From Phlebotomus papatasi (taxonomy: Eukaryota > Arthropoda > Insecta > Diptera > Psychodidae), in the NCBI RefSeq assembly GCF_024763615.1, contig NC_077224.1:59344712-59408711 (forward strand): DNA of 64,000 nucleotides, given 5' to 3'. Below are positions 1 to 12,722 of the stretch, in pieces; the first letter of the stretch is position 1; each line of letters starts with the position of its first letter. Below the pieces are notes generated by a model. It saw only the letters and a program-made list of their open reading frames with translations, was not told the origin of the DNA and made no database searches. The translations under genes were made by a program, and so were the position numbers.

Positions 1-760
1 TCATTTTTCGGTGGGCACTGTAATTCTATCTTTCTTCTGAGAATTTCACTATTTTATTCGAATGTCAATCACATTTTGGTGTGAAAAATGAAGGGAGACT
101 CAGTCAATTTCGCTTTTTCTCTTTGATCACAAATCAAACTAATTTCTCATGAAAATGCCTCAGATAAGAATTCCAATGGGATTTTGTGTTTTTCTTTCAT
201 TTAACTTGCTAAAATCATTATCTCAGTGTGCAAAAATCCCAAGAATTCACACTCCAGATGGTGTGGTATTTTTTTCCAGTTGATTTGCAGAAGGGATCAA
301 TGGTCGGATTTCACTATGGGAGATCCTTGGGCAATCCCAAACGCCATCCTTAAGACATGTTGCCGTGTCAGACATTCGTCTTTAGTGTTTATTTTAGTTA
401 CCAGGATATGATGAATGGTATTTCTGTCCATTTTGTCTTGTGTTTGAAATGCCATTGGAGGAAATTTACAAAAATAACATGTGTGGTTCAAAGAAGGCGA
501 AAGGTGAGAATTTTACAGCCTCAATAGAGGATTTTGTACTTCTTAGAAAGCCGATAGGATCCTCAGTGTCTGAGGCTTGGTGATCAAATTCTCAATGAAA
601 CAGGCACGTATTTATTTTGGAGTTTAGAGAAATACGTTTCCATACACTCTATCGAAAAGCTTACAATTTACCTAGCCTGAAGTGAAGGGATAAAAAGAGA
701 AACGGAAATATTTAACCAAATAGAGAAACTTTTTAGCAGAAAATAATCTAAAATTTCGAA
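1..760. other. AT-rich stretch without a recognised gene
   Basis: Short frames on both strands lack coding character or plausible splice partners. I see no RNA gene or clear repeat here. Confidence 0.5.
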
Positions 761-764
761 TTGA

Positions 765-1965
765 TTTTATCAATTAGCACATATCTGTACTAAGTCAGTT
801 TGTGGCATGAACTAGCAATTACTCTGAAAATAACAGAATAGAAGCTATTTATTGAAATTATTCTTTTTGAAAATTTATATTATATGTACAAGATGGTATT
901 TATCATTTAGAACAAGGCTGTACTAAACAAGTCGTAATGCAAACTTACTATTCAAAAAGCTAGCAAAAATATTTAATGAACTTCTTCCATAATACAATAC
1001 AAAAAAACACAATTGTGTTTATCATTTAGTACATGGTTGTACTAAAACGATTTGTCGTATAAATTCAGAGTTTATCATTAAACTGACAAATCCATGATAT
1101 GTACAATTATATATTGCTTGCAAATATGTGCTTTGAATTTGATAATACAAAAGGAATTACAGGGGGAGGTGGGGCTACTTTAAGTTGTGAGGCTATGTTA
1201 ATATACAATTTCTCGTATAATTCTAAAGGAAACTGGATTTTAACACAATGTAATTGACATGACGAAGAAATTGTGGATCTAAATTGAATTATGGTAAGAC
1301 CCAGCTTCCTTTAAAAATATGCGAAAAATCGTATATTAATGTAGCTCTATAGCTCAGAGTAGCCCCACTTATTTCTATAGCCCATGCTTTAGGAAATGGC
1401 TGTACTAAAGGAAATTGTTATAAAACTCACAATTTTTACACGAACCAATGAAAAGGCAAACATTATTGCATTGTAAAATACAGAAATTTTATATCGTCAT
1501 AATTTAGAACACGCATGTACTAAATCAATTCGTTGTAATAATATTTTTCATAGAATAGTGTAACATAGTGTTCATTAGGGTAACAATATATACTGTCATG
1601 TAAATACAATTTCTGTATTTTCTAATGCAAAAAACATGTTTATAATTTAGCTAATCATTTAGTACATGCAAGTACTAAAGAAGTTCGTTATAGAAATATA
1701 CAATATTACAATTTGCATTGTATAGTTTGAACGAAGTATTATTTCATATGAACTTTTTACATTCAAAAATGTAACAAACTTTATTTATCGTTTAGCACGT
1801 GTCTGTGCTAAAGAGAATTTTAATATGAAAAGTAAGGAGAAAATAAAAGATAAAATTGATTTATGTGATGCACCTTTCTCTGTTGTTACCTACTGTGACA
1901 CAGTGTAAAAGGATAAGAAAATCGTAAATTCCTTGTGCTAAAAATTTGTACTAAATATCGGAGAG
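765..1965 (+). repeat. Degenerate tandem array with a conserved palindromic core
   Basis: About eight copies of a short core of the form TTTAGTACAtg..TGTACTAAA recur near 775, 903, 1020, 1390, 1500, 1655, 1787 and 1935. Spacing is mostly about 110-155 bp; the one large gap holds an inserted element (1150-1385). Sequence between cores is AT-rich and only loosely conserved, while the inverted core and a following TTCGTTAT-like tract are better kept. This is an old tandem satellite or a cluster of protein-binding sites. Confidence 0.6.
1150..1385. mobile_element. MITE-like insertion, GGGGAGGTGGGGCTA family
   Basis: The left end reads AGGGGGAGGTGGGGCTACTT and the right end carries the inverted complement (AGTAGCCCCACTTATTTC). 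It interrupts the array around it. Related sequence is at about 3566-3775 and 4404-4645. Confidence 0.55.
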
Positions 1966-3560
1966 GCTTGAAAACTAACAGAATAATTGTTTTTTTTCTA
2001 TGAATCAATCAAAATTTAATATGAAAAATATGGCACTATTACTTGGTATTTTTCAGCAATACAATAGCCATATCATTTTAGTGCTCTATGCGAGGAGTGC
2101 AAGGTGAACGCAATTAATGGAATTGTACACCATTTGACGCGTCGGAAAGCTAATATGCGAATCCGGCGTGTTAATTTTCATAAGATAAGTTGTGCAGTAA
2201 AGAGAATCGTGATAACTCGAGGAGGATGGAAAGAGGATTCTTAAGAAAATCAACACCTTCCCGATATGAGATTTATCGTTGATTCCCGGCTCAAAAACAG
2301 AAGTCACATTCATACAGAAGGCAGTGTGGGAATCGAGAGCGGGAAATTATATAACGCGCAGTGTCTCTAATTAAAAAGACACACAGCTAAAAATATGCAA
2401 AATCTCACAAGGCACAACAGCCAAGAAGATTGGGGAAGGAAAGAAGAAAGAAGTTTAGAATGGGAAGAAGGCAAATTGATGGAGGAAAAGTGCGGAAAAA
2501 GGAGAAGCGAGTTCCGAAAAAAAGAGAGATTTGTTTTAAAAATGACGTATAGTAAAATGTTGGGTGTTGGAACTAATGTGATGCTAATGTGGTTAAAGTT
2601 AATAATAATAATTAAAATGATAAGAGCGACATGGGTGATAAGAATTGGCGCCTTTTTATGGGATTTCATTCAGTAACACCTTTCAAATGGAATGAGATCA
2701 GACAAATACACAAATACGCGCCAAGGGAGATACATTCTATGCGGGAAAGTTGTCAACAACCATACTCGTGATGCCCACCTCCAACACAATCAAAAGAAAA
2801 AATAAGAACTAAGAAGGTTTAAAAAAAAGTCAGAAAAGAGTGTATAAAAACGTCAAAATAGACTTGCTGGAAAATGATTAACAAATACACATTAAACAGG
2901 GTGTTTATCATTTATCACTCAACAGTGTTCAGTTCATATAATAAAAGATGAAAATAAACTTTCCTGGGCTGATTTGAAACGTTTATTTATCAGACAAATA
3001 TTATTTTAAGATGTTTACGTGAGAATAGTTGAATGTGGTCTTCGGAACTCTGCCATTTCAATGAGACCACCATTCGATTGATGCGAAAATTTTTCATCAC
3101 ATGCATTTTAACACATTGCCGGTTGTGTGAAAAGTCTGTGATTGACAGGGAACAATTTCACGCCTTGGTCAGTGCTTTCCACATGGAGTTCACACACAGA
3201 TTCACATTGGTTTTTGAGCGATGGGTCACTGCTAAAGTTCTCATTTTTTCAGCTTATGAGGAAGCATCTTAGTTTTTCGATTAACTGTTCCGGTCAAACT
3301 CTTTTTTCGGGACTGTTTAAGATCGAGATTTAATATTACTTATACTACAACACATGGGATTATTAGGAAAATCTGCAAAATTGAGCTCAAAATAGCAATT
3401 TCAAATCGTAAATGCAGGAATTTCGAAATATATTCGAAATTCGGTTTAATGTCTAGTATAAAAACCTCATTGAACCTTTTTGCATCCGCAGTTTATTTAA
3501 ATTAAAAATAGGTTTAAATTAATTTAGAGCATTATTGCTTTAAATATTTACACGATTTTC
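1966..3560. other. Non-coding region, no gene seen
   Basis: Contains a purine-rich unique tract (about 2390-2560) that gives overlapping frames on both strands, typical of compositional bias rather than coding. No splice-supported exon was found. Confidence 0.4.
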
Positions 3561-3565
3561 ACAAT

Positions 3566-3775
3566 TAGGGAGAGGTGGGGATAAATAGGCTATATTGAGC
3601 TGGGGCTATATTAAAAACGCTATTTTTCGCATACTTATAATGGAACATGGGCTTTAAATTAATGTAATTTAGATAGACAAAACAATACCCGATCTAAATT
3701 AAATTATGGTTCCTACAGAAATATGCGAAAAAATAGTGTTTTCAATTGAAACCTATTTTTCCAGGTTAAGGTTTC
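3566..3775. mobile_element. MITE-like copy, GGGGAGGTGGGG family
   Basis: Begins GGGAGAGGTGGGGATAAATA and shares with the 1150-1385 copy an internal tract around ATCTAAATTAAATTATGGT and ATATGCGAAAAA. The right end is decayed. Confidence 0.45.
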
Positions 3776-3859
3776 CGTTTTCTCAATAAATAGAAGAAAT
3801 TTTAAATATTAAGGATATTAAGTGATATTAGATGCTCGGTCAGTAGATTAATTTGAATT

Positions 3860-3982
3860 GAATGAAAAGAAACACGGATTTTGACCTAGATCCTTCTCCT
3901 CCTTTATTACTAGGACTATTACTAGGTCCTAGTAATAAAGGAGGAGAAGGATCTAGGTCAAAATCCGTGTTTCTTTTCATTC
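3860..3982. repeat. Perfect 56-bp inverted repeat with 11-bp loop
   Basis: Arms 3860-3915 and 3927-3982 are exact reverse complements by direct comparison, around the loop CTATTACTAGG. The arms begin GAATGAAAAG and end CTTTTCATTC. It would form a near-perfect hairpin in either strand; a young hairpin MITE is the simplest reading. Confidence 0.9.
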
Positions 3983-4135
3983 GATATTAAGTGATTCAAT
4001 GACACAACGTTCGTTGGACACTCATTAGAGAAAATTAATGTCTCATCTGCACTATATATTTAGAAAAAGGGAAGATATCTCTGATTTGCCTCTGGATCTA
4101 GTTAAAATGTTTTCGAAAGAAAAATTTGGAAGAGT

Positions 4136-4392
4136 ACACTCGGAGAAATCCGAAAAAGTTAAAATAATATTCCGGAAATGTTAATTTTACCCTGCAGTAT
4201 TGATCCAAAATCGGTGTAAATATTACCCTTTTTAGGTGTATTAGGGGTTAAAAGTACCCTTTTTCATGGTAATTTTACCCTTAATAAGGTGTAAAACTAA
4301 CATGAAAAAATGTTGATATATTTTTACACCAGAAAAGTGTTAAAGTTCTGAGGAAAAAATGTTAATCGCACCCTCTTGTTTTCTCATTGTAG
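4136..4392. mobile_element. MITE, ACACTGAGAAA family (copy 1)
   Basis: Ends are ACACTCGGAGAAATCCG and TTTTCTCATTGT, imperfect inverted termini. The body carries the TTACCC...GGTGTAAAA tracts common to all copies (17035-17242, 17660-17912, 47209-47458, 59929-60187). Confidence 0.7.
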
Positions 4393-4403
4393 AATCTTCG
4401 GAA

Positions 4404-4645
4404 TTAGGGGGAAGTGGGGTACCTTTCTATTGGACAGCTTAGAAATTAAGCTTTTTTCTTCTATTTTTAAAATGAAACTGAAACATATCATGAAATAATT
4501 TACAAACCAATTGCAAAGCTAAATTACATTATAATAATGGTCAATTCCACTTAAAATTACGAAAAAAATAGTTCGAATTCAAAGGAGTTCCAATTCAAAG
4601 GTGTCTCATTGCAAAGGTGCTTGCCTTACTTCCACCTACGAGAAT
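4404..4645. mobile_element. MITE-like element, AGGGGGAAGTGGGG ends
   Basis: Starts AGGGGGAAGTGGGGTACC and ends with the approximate complement GCCTTACTTCCACCTAC. Probably non-coding and related to the 1150 and 3566 elements. Confidence 0.45.
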
Positions 4646-4844
4646 TTTATATTATTCGCGATATCAAGTAATCTTATTATGGCAATTCTACCAGATTTTC
4701 GAAACAAAATGACGAATAAAGTGGTTCTTTGAAAAAATATTTTTCGAAAAGTAGCGTGAAAACTGATTCAACTTAAATTTGAATAACCGAAATTAGAATA
4801 ACTAATTTCTTATCAAAAATATTTTTCGAAAAAACATACACTCA

Positions 4845-5360
4845 AAAAAATCCACGGTTAAATGGGTATGTAAAACAGGGTTTGACTATCAAACTGATGC
4901 CAAACCCTGTTTCAACCTAAACGTGGCAAGGTTTGACGTACAAGTATTTTTTAAACCCTGTTTCAACCAAACCCTGAAAAGGTAGAAAAACAAATCCTGT
5001 TATGGATATTGATTAACCTTGCCGTCAGTAAACCTTGGCAGGAATGAAGACCAATCCTCGTCACGATTATATTTTAAACCCTGTTTTCGTCAAACCCTGG
5101 CAAGAGTAAACCATAATCCTTGTCAGGGGTATATTTTAAAACCTTTTTCTCAGTAAACCCTGGCAAGAATGAAAACCAATCCTCGGCATGTTTATACCTT
5201 AAACCCTGTTTCGTCAAACCCTGGAAGGAGTATGGCTTAACCCGTAACACGGGTTACACTCAACCCTTGTTTCCATCAACCCCTGGCAAGCGGAAAAACA
5301 ACCCTTGTCATGAGTTTATTCAAATCTCGCCTCTTTCAACCCCTGGATGACTATTTTCAA
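4845..5360. repeat. Degenerate tandem repeat built on AAACCCTG(G)
   Basis: Repeated blocks AAACCCTGTTT, TCAAACCCTGGCAAG and CCTTGTCA recur about every 55-65 bp. The frame at 5120-5350 is just translated repeat. Related AAACAGGGTTAA motifs recur at 7740-8820. Confidence 0.65.
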
Positions 5361-6295
5361 CCCTTGTTAAGATTAAAATCAAATTTACTTGGAAAATAAT
5401 TAAATAAAACTAGAAATTCTTATTATAATATTTTGCATCACTAAGGAAATAAAAAGTAACGGCTAGAATTAAAAGTTTATACTTTAGTCGTTATTTTCTT
5501 ATTTTCTCAGTGAAGAAAAATATTATAAAAGGAATTTCTAAGCCTTATTTAATTGTATTACATGTAAATTTGACTTAAATTCTAACAAAGATTGAAAAAT
5601 GATCTCCAAGAAGTTTACTTAAGTGAGATTTGAATTTCTCATATACATACATCAGTGTAGAAGTATAAAAAATTATAATTAGGTTAAGTAAACATTTAGA
5701 ATTTATTACAATAAAATGGTACTTATTTCTCTAACAATATATCATTATAATTCCTTATTTTACTATTAAATAATTACAATTTAACACAAATATAAGAATT
5801 TATAACTCCTAGTTATTTCATTACTTTAAACTACATGTTACTTTCTGTATTCTGGGCATGAACCAATAAACTTATTATTATTATTAAAACTTAACTTTAT
5901 TATATTATTATTTTTTAAGGTCTCGTAAAAATATCTGTTATTTAAAGCTTTTTAAAACAATAGTGGCAAAAACTAGGGAGTAAATTTTACAACAGCATGA
6001 GAAAAGGTTTTTTCAAAATAATTAAGTAAAAACTTAGGAAAATTCATCAAGAAAAATTGACAGTATTTGTTTACCTATATTCTATTTCAATATTTATGAC
6101 CAGCGCACAATAACTTTTGTTTGTAAATATGTTTTCAAAATTTTCTATGAGACTGAGCGAGATGACTAGATTTAGTTTTCATTCACTCTCACTTAAATGT
6201 CAAAAACATGTTTACAAAACAAAAGTGATTGTGTCTTGGGCATTAATCTTATCTCAATGAAAAATAAATAAATATATCTAGATTACCTGAACAAC
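5361..6295. other. AT-rich non-coding stretch
   Basis: Only short frames and poly-A/T runs. A partial inverted pair near 6100-6235 (TTTTGTTTGTAAA and TTTACAAAACAAAAG) suggests a decayed hairpin element. Confidence 0.4.
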
Positions 6296-6436
6296 AATGG
6301 CGTCTACACACTAGTAGAATTTTTTTTTAAAAATGCCTTTTTAAAAAAATTCTGACGTTTCTACCTACAAGGATATGGGAAATTTGATTTAAAAAGGCAT
6401 TTAAAAAAAAATTCTACTAGTGTGTAGACGCCATTA
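6296..6436. mobile_element. MITE, GGCGTCTACACACTAG family (copy 1)
   Basis: Termini AATGGCGTCTACACACTAGT and ACTAGTGTGTAGACGCCATT are exact complements; the interior continues the inverted repeat almost to the centre. Other copies: 12543, 33692, 37447, 43806, 44126. Confidence 0.85.
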
Positions 6437-7360
6437 ATATATACATATTAAATATATACATATTCTTTGATAACATAGTACAACATGTGAAGAATATTTT
6501 CTCATCTTAAAGCTTCAAGCCAGTAGTGAGAAACTTTAGGATAGAGCCTTTACAAATTTATTTAAAGCCAATTGAGAAGCATCAACTTTAAAAGCTCTTT
6601 TTAAAATCTAAATTTGTGAGATTTATATGCAAAATTTTTCGAAAACTAATGCATTAATCTCATCGAAAATTTGCATACTTCTAGAGTTGATTGTTTAAAA
6701 CCTACACAAGGATTTGTTTTTTTTTTTCCTTGATCATACCTTATTTTGCACAACGAAATGTAGTGTAAAATACGCCTTTTTTTCTTGTAAAAAATGCTAT
6801 TGAAAACATATTTCATGTTTTTAATCTTTTGTTGAAATATAAGTTTTGCTCAACTGCTAACAGCAAATATTTAGTTTTCTGATTTCAGAGAAAAATTATG
6901 TCAGTTATGTCTCCGAAAATCATTTTAAAAGATCAGCCTCTTAAAATTTGTAAATGAAAATTTTAGAAAATATTGTTCTAATGTTGTACTTTTATGTTTC
7001 AGAGTTGGATTTGAAGAAATATTCTTTATTATATTTAAAAAAAAAAATTAAAGAGGGCATATTTTTTGGTTTCTAAAAAACCTACGTAATTCCTTAAAAT
7101 AAACAATCCTGCTTCAGCCTGCACCACTTCAAAAGATGTGTAAGGTTAGGACGGTGGCAATTATTTTGTTTTGCACTTTCCACTGCTCCCTGGCGTGCTT
7201 CTGCTCTCTCCTCTTGAAATTTTAGGTAGAATTTCCATGTTTCAGTATATGATCCTCTCGTTCCAACTTCTGCAAATCTGGAGTTCGGATTCCGACATCT
7301 AAGAAAAAATGGTAACATAAACTAAAATTACAAAATTTATCTTAACAGTTTAGACATGTA
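6437..7360. other. Non-coding stretch with one doubtful minus-strand exon
   Basis: Mostly AT-rich. On the minus strand an acceptor-like TTTTTTCTTAG lies just before 7303, followed by 67 stop-free codons in one frame to about 7097. The frame compatible in phase with the exon at 15241-15385 is only about 25 codons long. I cannot choose between a terminal exon and chance. Confidence 0.25.
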
Positions 7361-7361
7361 A

Positions 7362-7427
<66 letters not shown>
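7362..7427. repeat. (GATA)n microsatellite
   Basis: About 16 uninterrupted GATA units. Confidence 0.98.
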
Positions 7428-7439
7428 GTTTATTCATTA

Positions 7440-8390
7440 GCAATAAATGAGGCTAAATCCCGTGGAAAATAGAAAACGTATAAAACGGTTAACTCGAGAT
7501 TAAAAAAAAGAAGTTAAAACGTAAACTTGACACAGTTTAAAATTCAAAAGTCTTTAGAATATTTTGTGGTGAACAGCATTTCACAGTTTTTACACTAAAA
7601 TCACGAGAAATTTTATCGATTTTTTTTAGAAAATACATTGCTCACCATATATTTACGCATTGAAGATAGAATTGGATTAAAAGTTTGTGAAAATCACGTT
7701 AAAATACAGAAAACGCCGCACTTTAACTTTGGATGCGCACACTTTGCCCAATACTAACCGTGGCAAGGATGAAAATCAATCCTTGAGAGATTAAAACAGG
7801 TTAACTCAAGGTTAAAACAGGGGTAAACTCCTAATCTTGACACGGTTTAAAATGTAGGCGTGCGGATAATCCTCAGAGAACAGCATTTTCACGATTTTTC
7901 CACTAACACCTTCAAGAATTTCACCGATATTTTTTATGAAAATTAATTTCTCACTGTTTATTTAGGCATTGATGGTGGAAAATTGGGATAAATTCTGTGA
8001 AAACTTCGTGAAAACTTGAGGAAACGCCGCACAATGGCTTTAGACGCGCACACATTGCACCAATCCACCAATACTAACCGTGGCAAGGATGAAAATCAAC
8101 CCTTGAGAGATTAAAACACGGTTAACTCAAGGTTAAAACAGGGGTAAATTCCTAATCTTGACACGGTTTAAAATTTAGGCGTGCGAATAATCCTAAGTGA
8201 ACAGCATTTTCACGCTTTTTCCACTAAAACCTTCAAGAATTTCACCTAGATTTTTTTAGAAAATATATTGCTCACCATTTATTTACACATTTACGGTAAA
8301 ATTGACCCTAAATTCAGTGAAAATCTCATGAAAAAAGAGAGAAAATTCCGCACTTTGATTCTTGACGCGCACGTTTGGCTACAAACTTGA
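7440..8390. repeat. Three tandem units of about 310-320 bp
   Basis: The landmark AAACGCCGCAC occurs at 7711 and 8022, with a diverged version (AAATTCCGCAC) near 8342. Each unit repeats CCGTGGCAAGGATGAAAATC, a GGTTAACTCAAGGTTAAAAC tract and a CAGCATTTTCACG...TTCCACTAA tract. No coding frame is maintained between units. Confidence 0.8.
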
Positions 8391-9605
8391 AAAGAAAATT
8401 AAGCACCACTTACCACAGAATTTTTCACAATTTACTCTTCTATGTCACTGATATGTCCCTGGGTGGTCACTGGGGGCTCATATTGAGCCCCAATCCTCGA
8501 AATGTCAACGCGAATGCCTCCATTCTTTGAGGCACACTGAACACTAAACACCATTTTTCTCTTTCTGATTCCACTTGACAAGTTTACACGAGAAACCCTT
8601 AAATGCATTAAGAATCTCGCCATGATAGAAATTTAAAACCATTCAAACCTTGCGCAAGATTTAAACCGATGTGTTAAGGTTAATACTGAAATCCTTCACT
8701 AAAAAAAGGATTTAAAATTGCTAAAACAGGGTTAACTCATGTTTACAGTTTAAAACCTTTTTAAAATTAAACCGTGGCTAACCCTGTTTATAGTCGATTT
8801 TAAACCTTGCCTCAAATAAGCTCTTTTCTGAGTGTAAAGCGTTTTACTGGATTGAGTTTTTCAAAACTAATTTCTCGTTTAATCTTTATAATTTCGGTTA
8901 GAAACAGTTTAATCAAGAGCATTTGAAATCGAAATTGCTCATTGTTTTTTTGGGGATTAGCAACAAATTATTATTACTACTATTATTCAACAGTAGACTC
9001 TGGTTAACTCGGCTCTTTTAAGATCAAGCTACTTTTTAATTCGAGGGCCAGATAAATTTAAAAAAAAATGGGTGGCAAAGCGTCCCAGGCTTTGCGAAAT
9101 GCTCGAACTCGTGACTTAGATGCTATACCTCAAAAGTACTTTCGCATCATTTACCGTTTACCGGTACTCAACTGATTTGAATCGATTCATAAATCACTCA
9201 AAATATTTCCCAAAATACACCTCAGGAGTAATTTCATTGAATTTCGTATAAAAATTATTTATCGGTTATAAACCAGTTCCATTACCGATTCAAAACCGAT
9301 TGGAACCAGTTTAGTTTTGTCGGAAATTCCAAGACCTTTCCAACGAGCCCAATCCTGACAACATTCGCTTGATAAATGCACTCTCTAGTGTCTTTTCAAT
9401 CTTTGACCTTGAAAAACCGTTATTAGGAATGATTTAACGGTATTTTCGTCTAAAGACGAAATGTCCGTCTGGGTAATCTCTAAAACATATTCAAAAATGA
9501 GAAAAAATCGAACGACGCGTTTTCGAGCAATCCGCAAAAAAACATGGTTTTGGTTTTTGACGAAAATAGCTTCTAGTGTGTAGACCGTATAGACAGACAC
9601 CATTA
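8391..9605. repeat. Repeat-derived region with CCGATTCAAAACCGATT-type sequence
   Basis: 8640-8830 carries AAACAGGGTTAA/AAACCTTG motifs like those at 4845-5360. 9150-9460 holds a dispersed repeat (CCAAGACCTTTCCAACGAG, GACCTTGAAAAACCGTTATTA) that recurs at 60960-61220 and, diverged, at 32580-33180 and 58960-59640. Confidence 0.6.
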
Positions 9606-9839
9606 TAAGGTAAAGTGCTCTCGAGTCGACCGGTTCCTCGACTCGACCAGTTGTCAATATTTGAATGTTTTAATGGTGAATTTCTATAAAATTGTCACTG
9701 ATTCGTATTTATTTATGGAATAATTGACCTATTAATGTTAGATCATACGCCAAATATTAGTGTAAATATAAATAAATTGAATAAATAACTTTACCGGTCG
9801 AATTGAGGAACCGGTCCGACTTGAGGGAACTTTACCTTA
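9606..9839. mobile_element. MITE with about 40-bp termini, TAAGGTAAAGTGCTC
   Basis: The left terminus TAAGGTAAAGT..CCGGTTCCTC is matched by an imperfect inverted copy (GAGGAACCGG...ACTTTACCTTA) on the right. The interior is AT-rich and non-coding. Confidence 0.75.
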
Positions 9840-10012
9840 CAGGGATGGGGTTGTCAGTCCCATGCCCCGTGAAATCAAGTGCAGTGATGCTGACTGGATA
9901 CAATTCAAACACCTTAAACGTCAGAAAAATTCCTGATGATCTAAAGGGGAGTCCGGGACACTTCCATCATAGAGCGAGTGCTCAACCACTTGACCCATTG
10001 AGTGCCCAAAAC

Positions 10013-10139
10013 AGAGGCGTGCAAGAACTGTTGAAACCGAAAAAACGTCAAATAATGCATGTACGTCAATGGTCAAAACGCTACCAAAACAAACTTATTT
10101 TGACGTTTATTCGGTTTCAAACGGTTCTTGCACACCTCT
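10013..10139. mobile_element. Hairpin MITE, AGAGGCGTGCAAGAAC family (copy 1)
   Basis: Ends AGAGGCGTGCAAGAACTGTT and GGTTCTTGCACACCTCT are inverted; the middle holds GACGTACAT...TTTTGACC on one arm and CAAACTTATTTTGACG on the other. A second copy, partly duplicated, is at 48090-48494. Confidence 0.8.
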
Positions 10140-12542
10140 GGTCCAAAAGCTAGGCAGTCAGTAAAAAAAGTAGTTTTCATTTTTTTAACTTGTAACGATT
10201 TTAATTTGAATTCTAATTTCTTAAGAACTTTAGAAATTTGAGAAAATTTTAAGAATATGCATTGCAATTTGTATCAAGGTTAAGTGGTACATCATTCCAA
10301 GAAAAGTATCTCCCTTGAAAAACACTCAAAGAAATAAATGTAAAAAAGTCACATTTCTCTTGATTTCTAACTGAGAAACAAAGAATTCTTCAAACATTAG
10401 AGAGAAAAGTGTTGACTTAGAAATTAAGAAACTCTCTTATCAAATGTAACTGCTGTATTATTTGAACATTCACCCTGGCAGGATAGAACAAGCTAAAACT
10501 TACACATTTTAATGTATAATGAAAATTTATTGTGTATTTTCTTCCAAATGCCACGAGTAGCCATAATTTTTATTAATATTTTTTTATTTGCCAAGAAGAA
10601 AATGCCACTGGTGGTGAAAAAAGCACCAACACCGTGTCGATGGAATATTTTTCTGTTGAAAGATCTTTCACAGCATCTCAGCTGAAGATTGATGTTTTGA
10701 TTGGTCTGTTTATACCCGAGAGGAAAATTCACATTTCACTTTGGCGGTGTTTATCTCAGGATATTGTGGTGCTTTTTCTGTTGGGCTTAAGTCATGCGAA
10801 GGATCAATCAATATCATTCCTCAATCGAGAGTGTTTGGGGCTGTGGGAAAATTGCATTTTTTTTCTTTACAAATTTTATTGCAATTTTGCGCAGTTGTTG
10901 GCTGATTCTTTAATTTCAGAACTGACCTCCTCAGGAGACTTTTCACTCATATTTCTTCCTTTCTCTGTCATTTTGTGCCGATTTTAGCCTCCCACCGCCC
11001 ATTTGGCCATGGTTCTTGGTTCTTTTTTTTTTTTTGGCGCGGACGCGGATTTTTCGGGGAGCTTTAATTAATCCACACACGCTATATACACTCTCATCTG
11101 GCCATTGAACTTTTGTACCAAATTCTGGAGTGGGATTTTTCCTTCATTTTCACATCTCATTTGGAAAGCCAACATGAAAATTTACAGTGGAAAATGTGAC
11201 GTGAAACTGATGAAAAAGTAGCAGTGAGTTCATGTTTCAACAGCTTTATCAATTAATTCTCTCTCCCGCGCGTTTTATGGCAATAAAATAAAAACATGCC
11301 TCAATTCTGAGACACTCGATGTAGCTACCGCCTGGGTCAGGTTTGGGTGGCACGAGGAGTTGCGGGGGCATATTGTAAGACAATTAAATGAAGCCCCATG
11401 ATGAAAAAGTGGAGCAAATAGAGCTCAACTTATTCACCTTGGGCTCACAGACATGATGTTGCATTTTATAATCCATTTGAGTCATATACATATGTCGAAT
11501 CTCCACCCCCAAACAACATTTATTTTGGGCACATTTTGAAAATCTGAAGTCTTAAATAATGTGACGTTGTATTTTTTGGCCGTTTGACTGTCTGCTATCC
11601 AAAGACCAAACGGATAGAGAAATATTGATTTCGGGTTTTTAATGACCCCCCCCCCCCCCATAAACCGAAATTCTTCTCCAAAATATCTCTTTTTTAATTT
11701 TTGTAACAATTACATACCGTACCAAGGTATTTTAAGTATAAGATGAACCCATCTCAAATTATCCGTGTTAAGATACCTTTACCCGACTTGCGCAATGGAG
11801 CAGAACTTATACTTAAACATTATTAATAAAAAAAATTATTTAGTTTTATAAAGATAAATTGAAATTATTTATGAAATGAAAATGCTAAAATTAAGGGAAA
11901 GCGGGGCAGAATTAGTCAGGGAGCCCAAGATTATTGGAAAAGTTATTGAAAGAATTTGATATGAATTACCTAATATTGGGAGCTCATTTATAAAAATAAT
12001 TTTTGAATTGCCCCTAAATGTATGCAAATTTTTTTCACTCGGTATATTTGAAATGCATTTCCTATAAACCGTTAGTGCTCAAAATAGACCGAAAAATTGG
12101 CCTCGAAAATGTTTTACATATACAAATATTATATTATTACAAATATATCTCCTGTAAGTATGCAAATTTTCTGTGTCACTGGAGTGAATTCATAGGCGTT
12201 TTTCGGTCCCGAACATTTCTTTTAAAGCGGAACTCTCTGTAGTTTGCTTTAGAAGGAATATTTAGCAAGCCACTATTGGTCCAGAATCTTATCACTTACA
12301 AGTAAATCTTAAAAAATTCCAAGATCTATTTGAAAAGCGAAAAAAAGACATTATTACTTCTTGATATTTTTGTAAGGTGACTGAAGGATATCCTGTTCGA
12401 ATTTCTAAGTGTTCAAATGTCAAAATGTGTTGATCTTCACTTTGTTAGAGGAGAGAACGTTACTTTCACGCATGAAATACTTTCGAAAACACCTATTTTT
12501 GAGACAATTCTTGAGTATCTGAGAATTGTGCTTCCTATTCTT
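10140..12542. other. Non-coding region, partly GC-richer unique sequence
   Basis: 10960-11470 is GC-richer and not obviously repeated (GGCGCGGACGCGG near 11036); it could hold regulatory DNA. A C-run is at about 11647-11659. 11893 onwards starts with an AGGGAAAGCGGGGC end like the TAGGG MITEs. No exon is supported. Confidence 0.4.
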
Positions 12543-12684
12543 ATGGTGTCTACACAGTAGAGGCAATTTTCCTCAAAAATCGGCTTTTTTAAAAAAATCT
12601 GACGTTTCTGCCTACATGGATAGGGGAAATTTTCTTTAAAAATGCATTTTTCAAAGAAATTTCTACTAGTGTGGAGATGTCATT
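12543..12684. mobile_element. MITE, GTCTACAC family (copy 2)
   Basis: ATGGTGTCTACACAGTAG and CTACTAGTGTGGAGATGTCAT are inverted ends. The interior shares TCTGACGTTTCTGCCTACA with the copy at 6296. Confidence 0.8.
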
Positions 12685-12722
12685 AGACAGAAACTAACGA
12701 GACATACTTTAAATGTGGTTCC

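Noticed and set aside
2367..2676. Paired frames on both strands (about 95-100 codons)
   Set aside because: Purine-rich tract opens both strands; no splice sites or domain character.
7361..7427. CRISPR-like regular repeats
   Set aside because: A simple GATA microsatellite; no repeats with unique spacers occur anywhere in the window.
9060..9130. tRNA-like stretch
   Set aside because: Contains GCTCGAACTC but no acceptor stem or cloverleaf could be folded by eye; part of a dispersed repeat.
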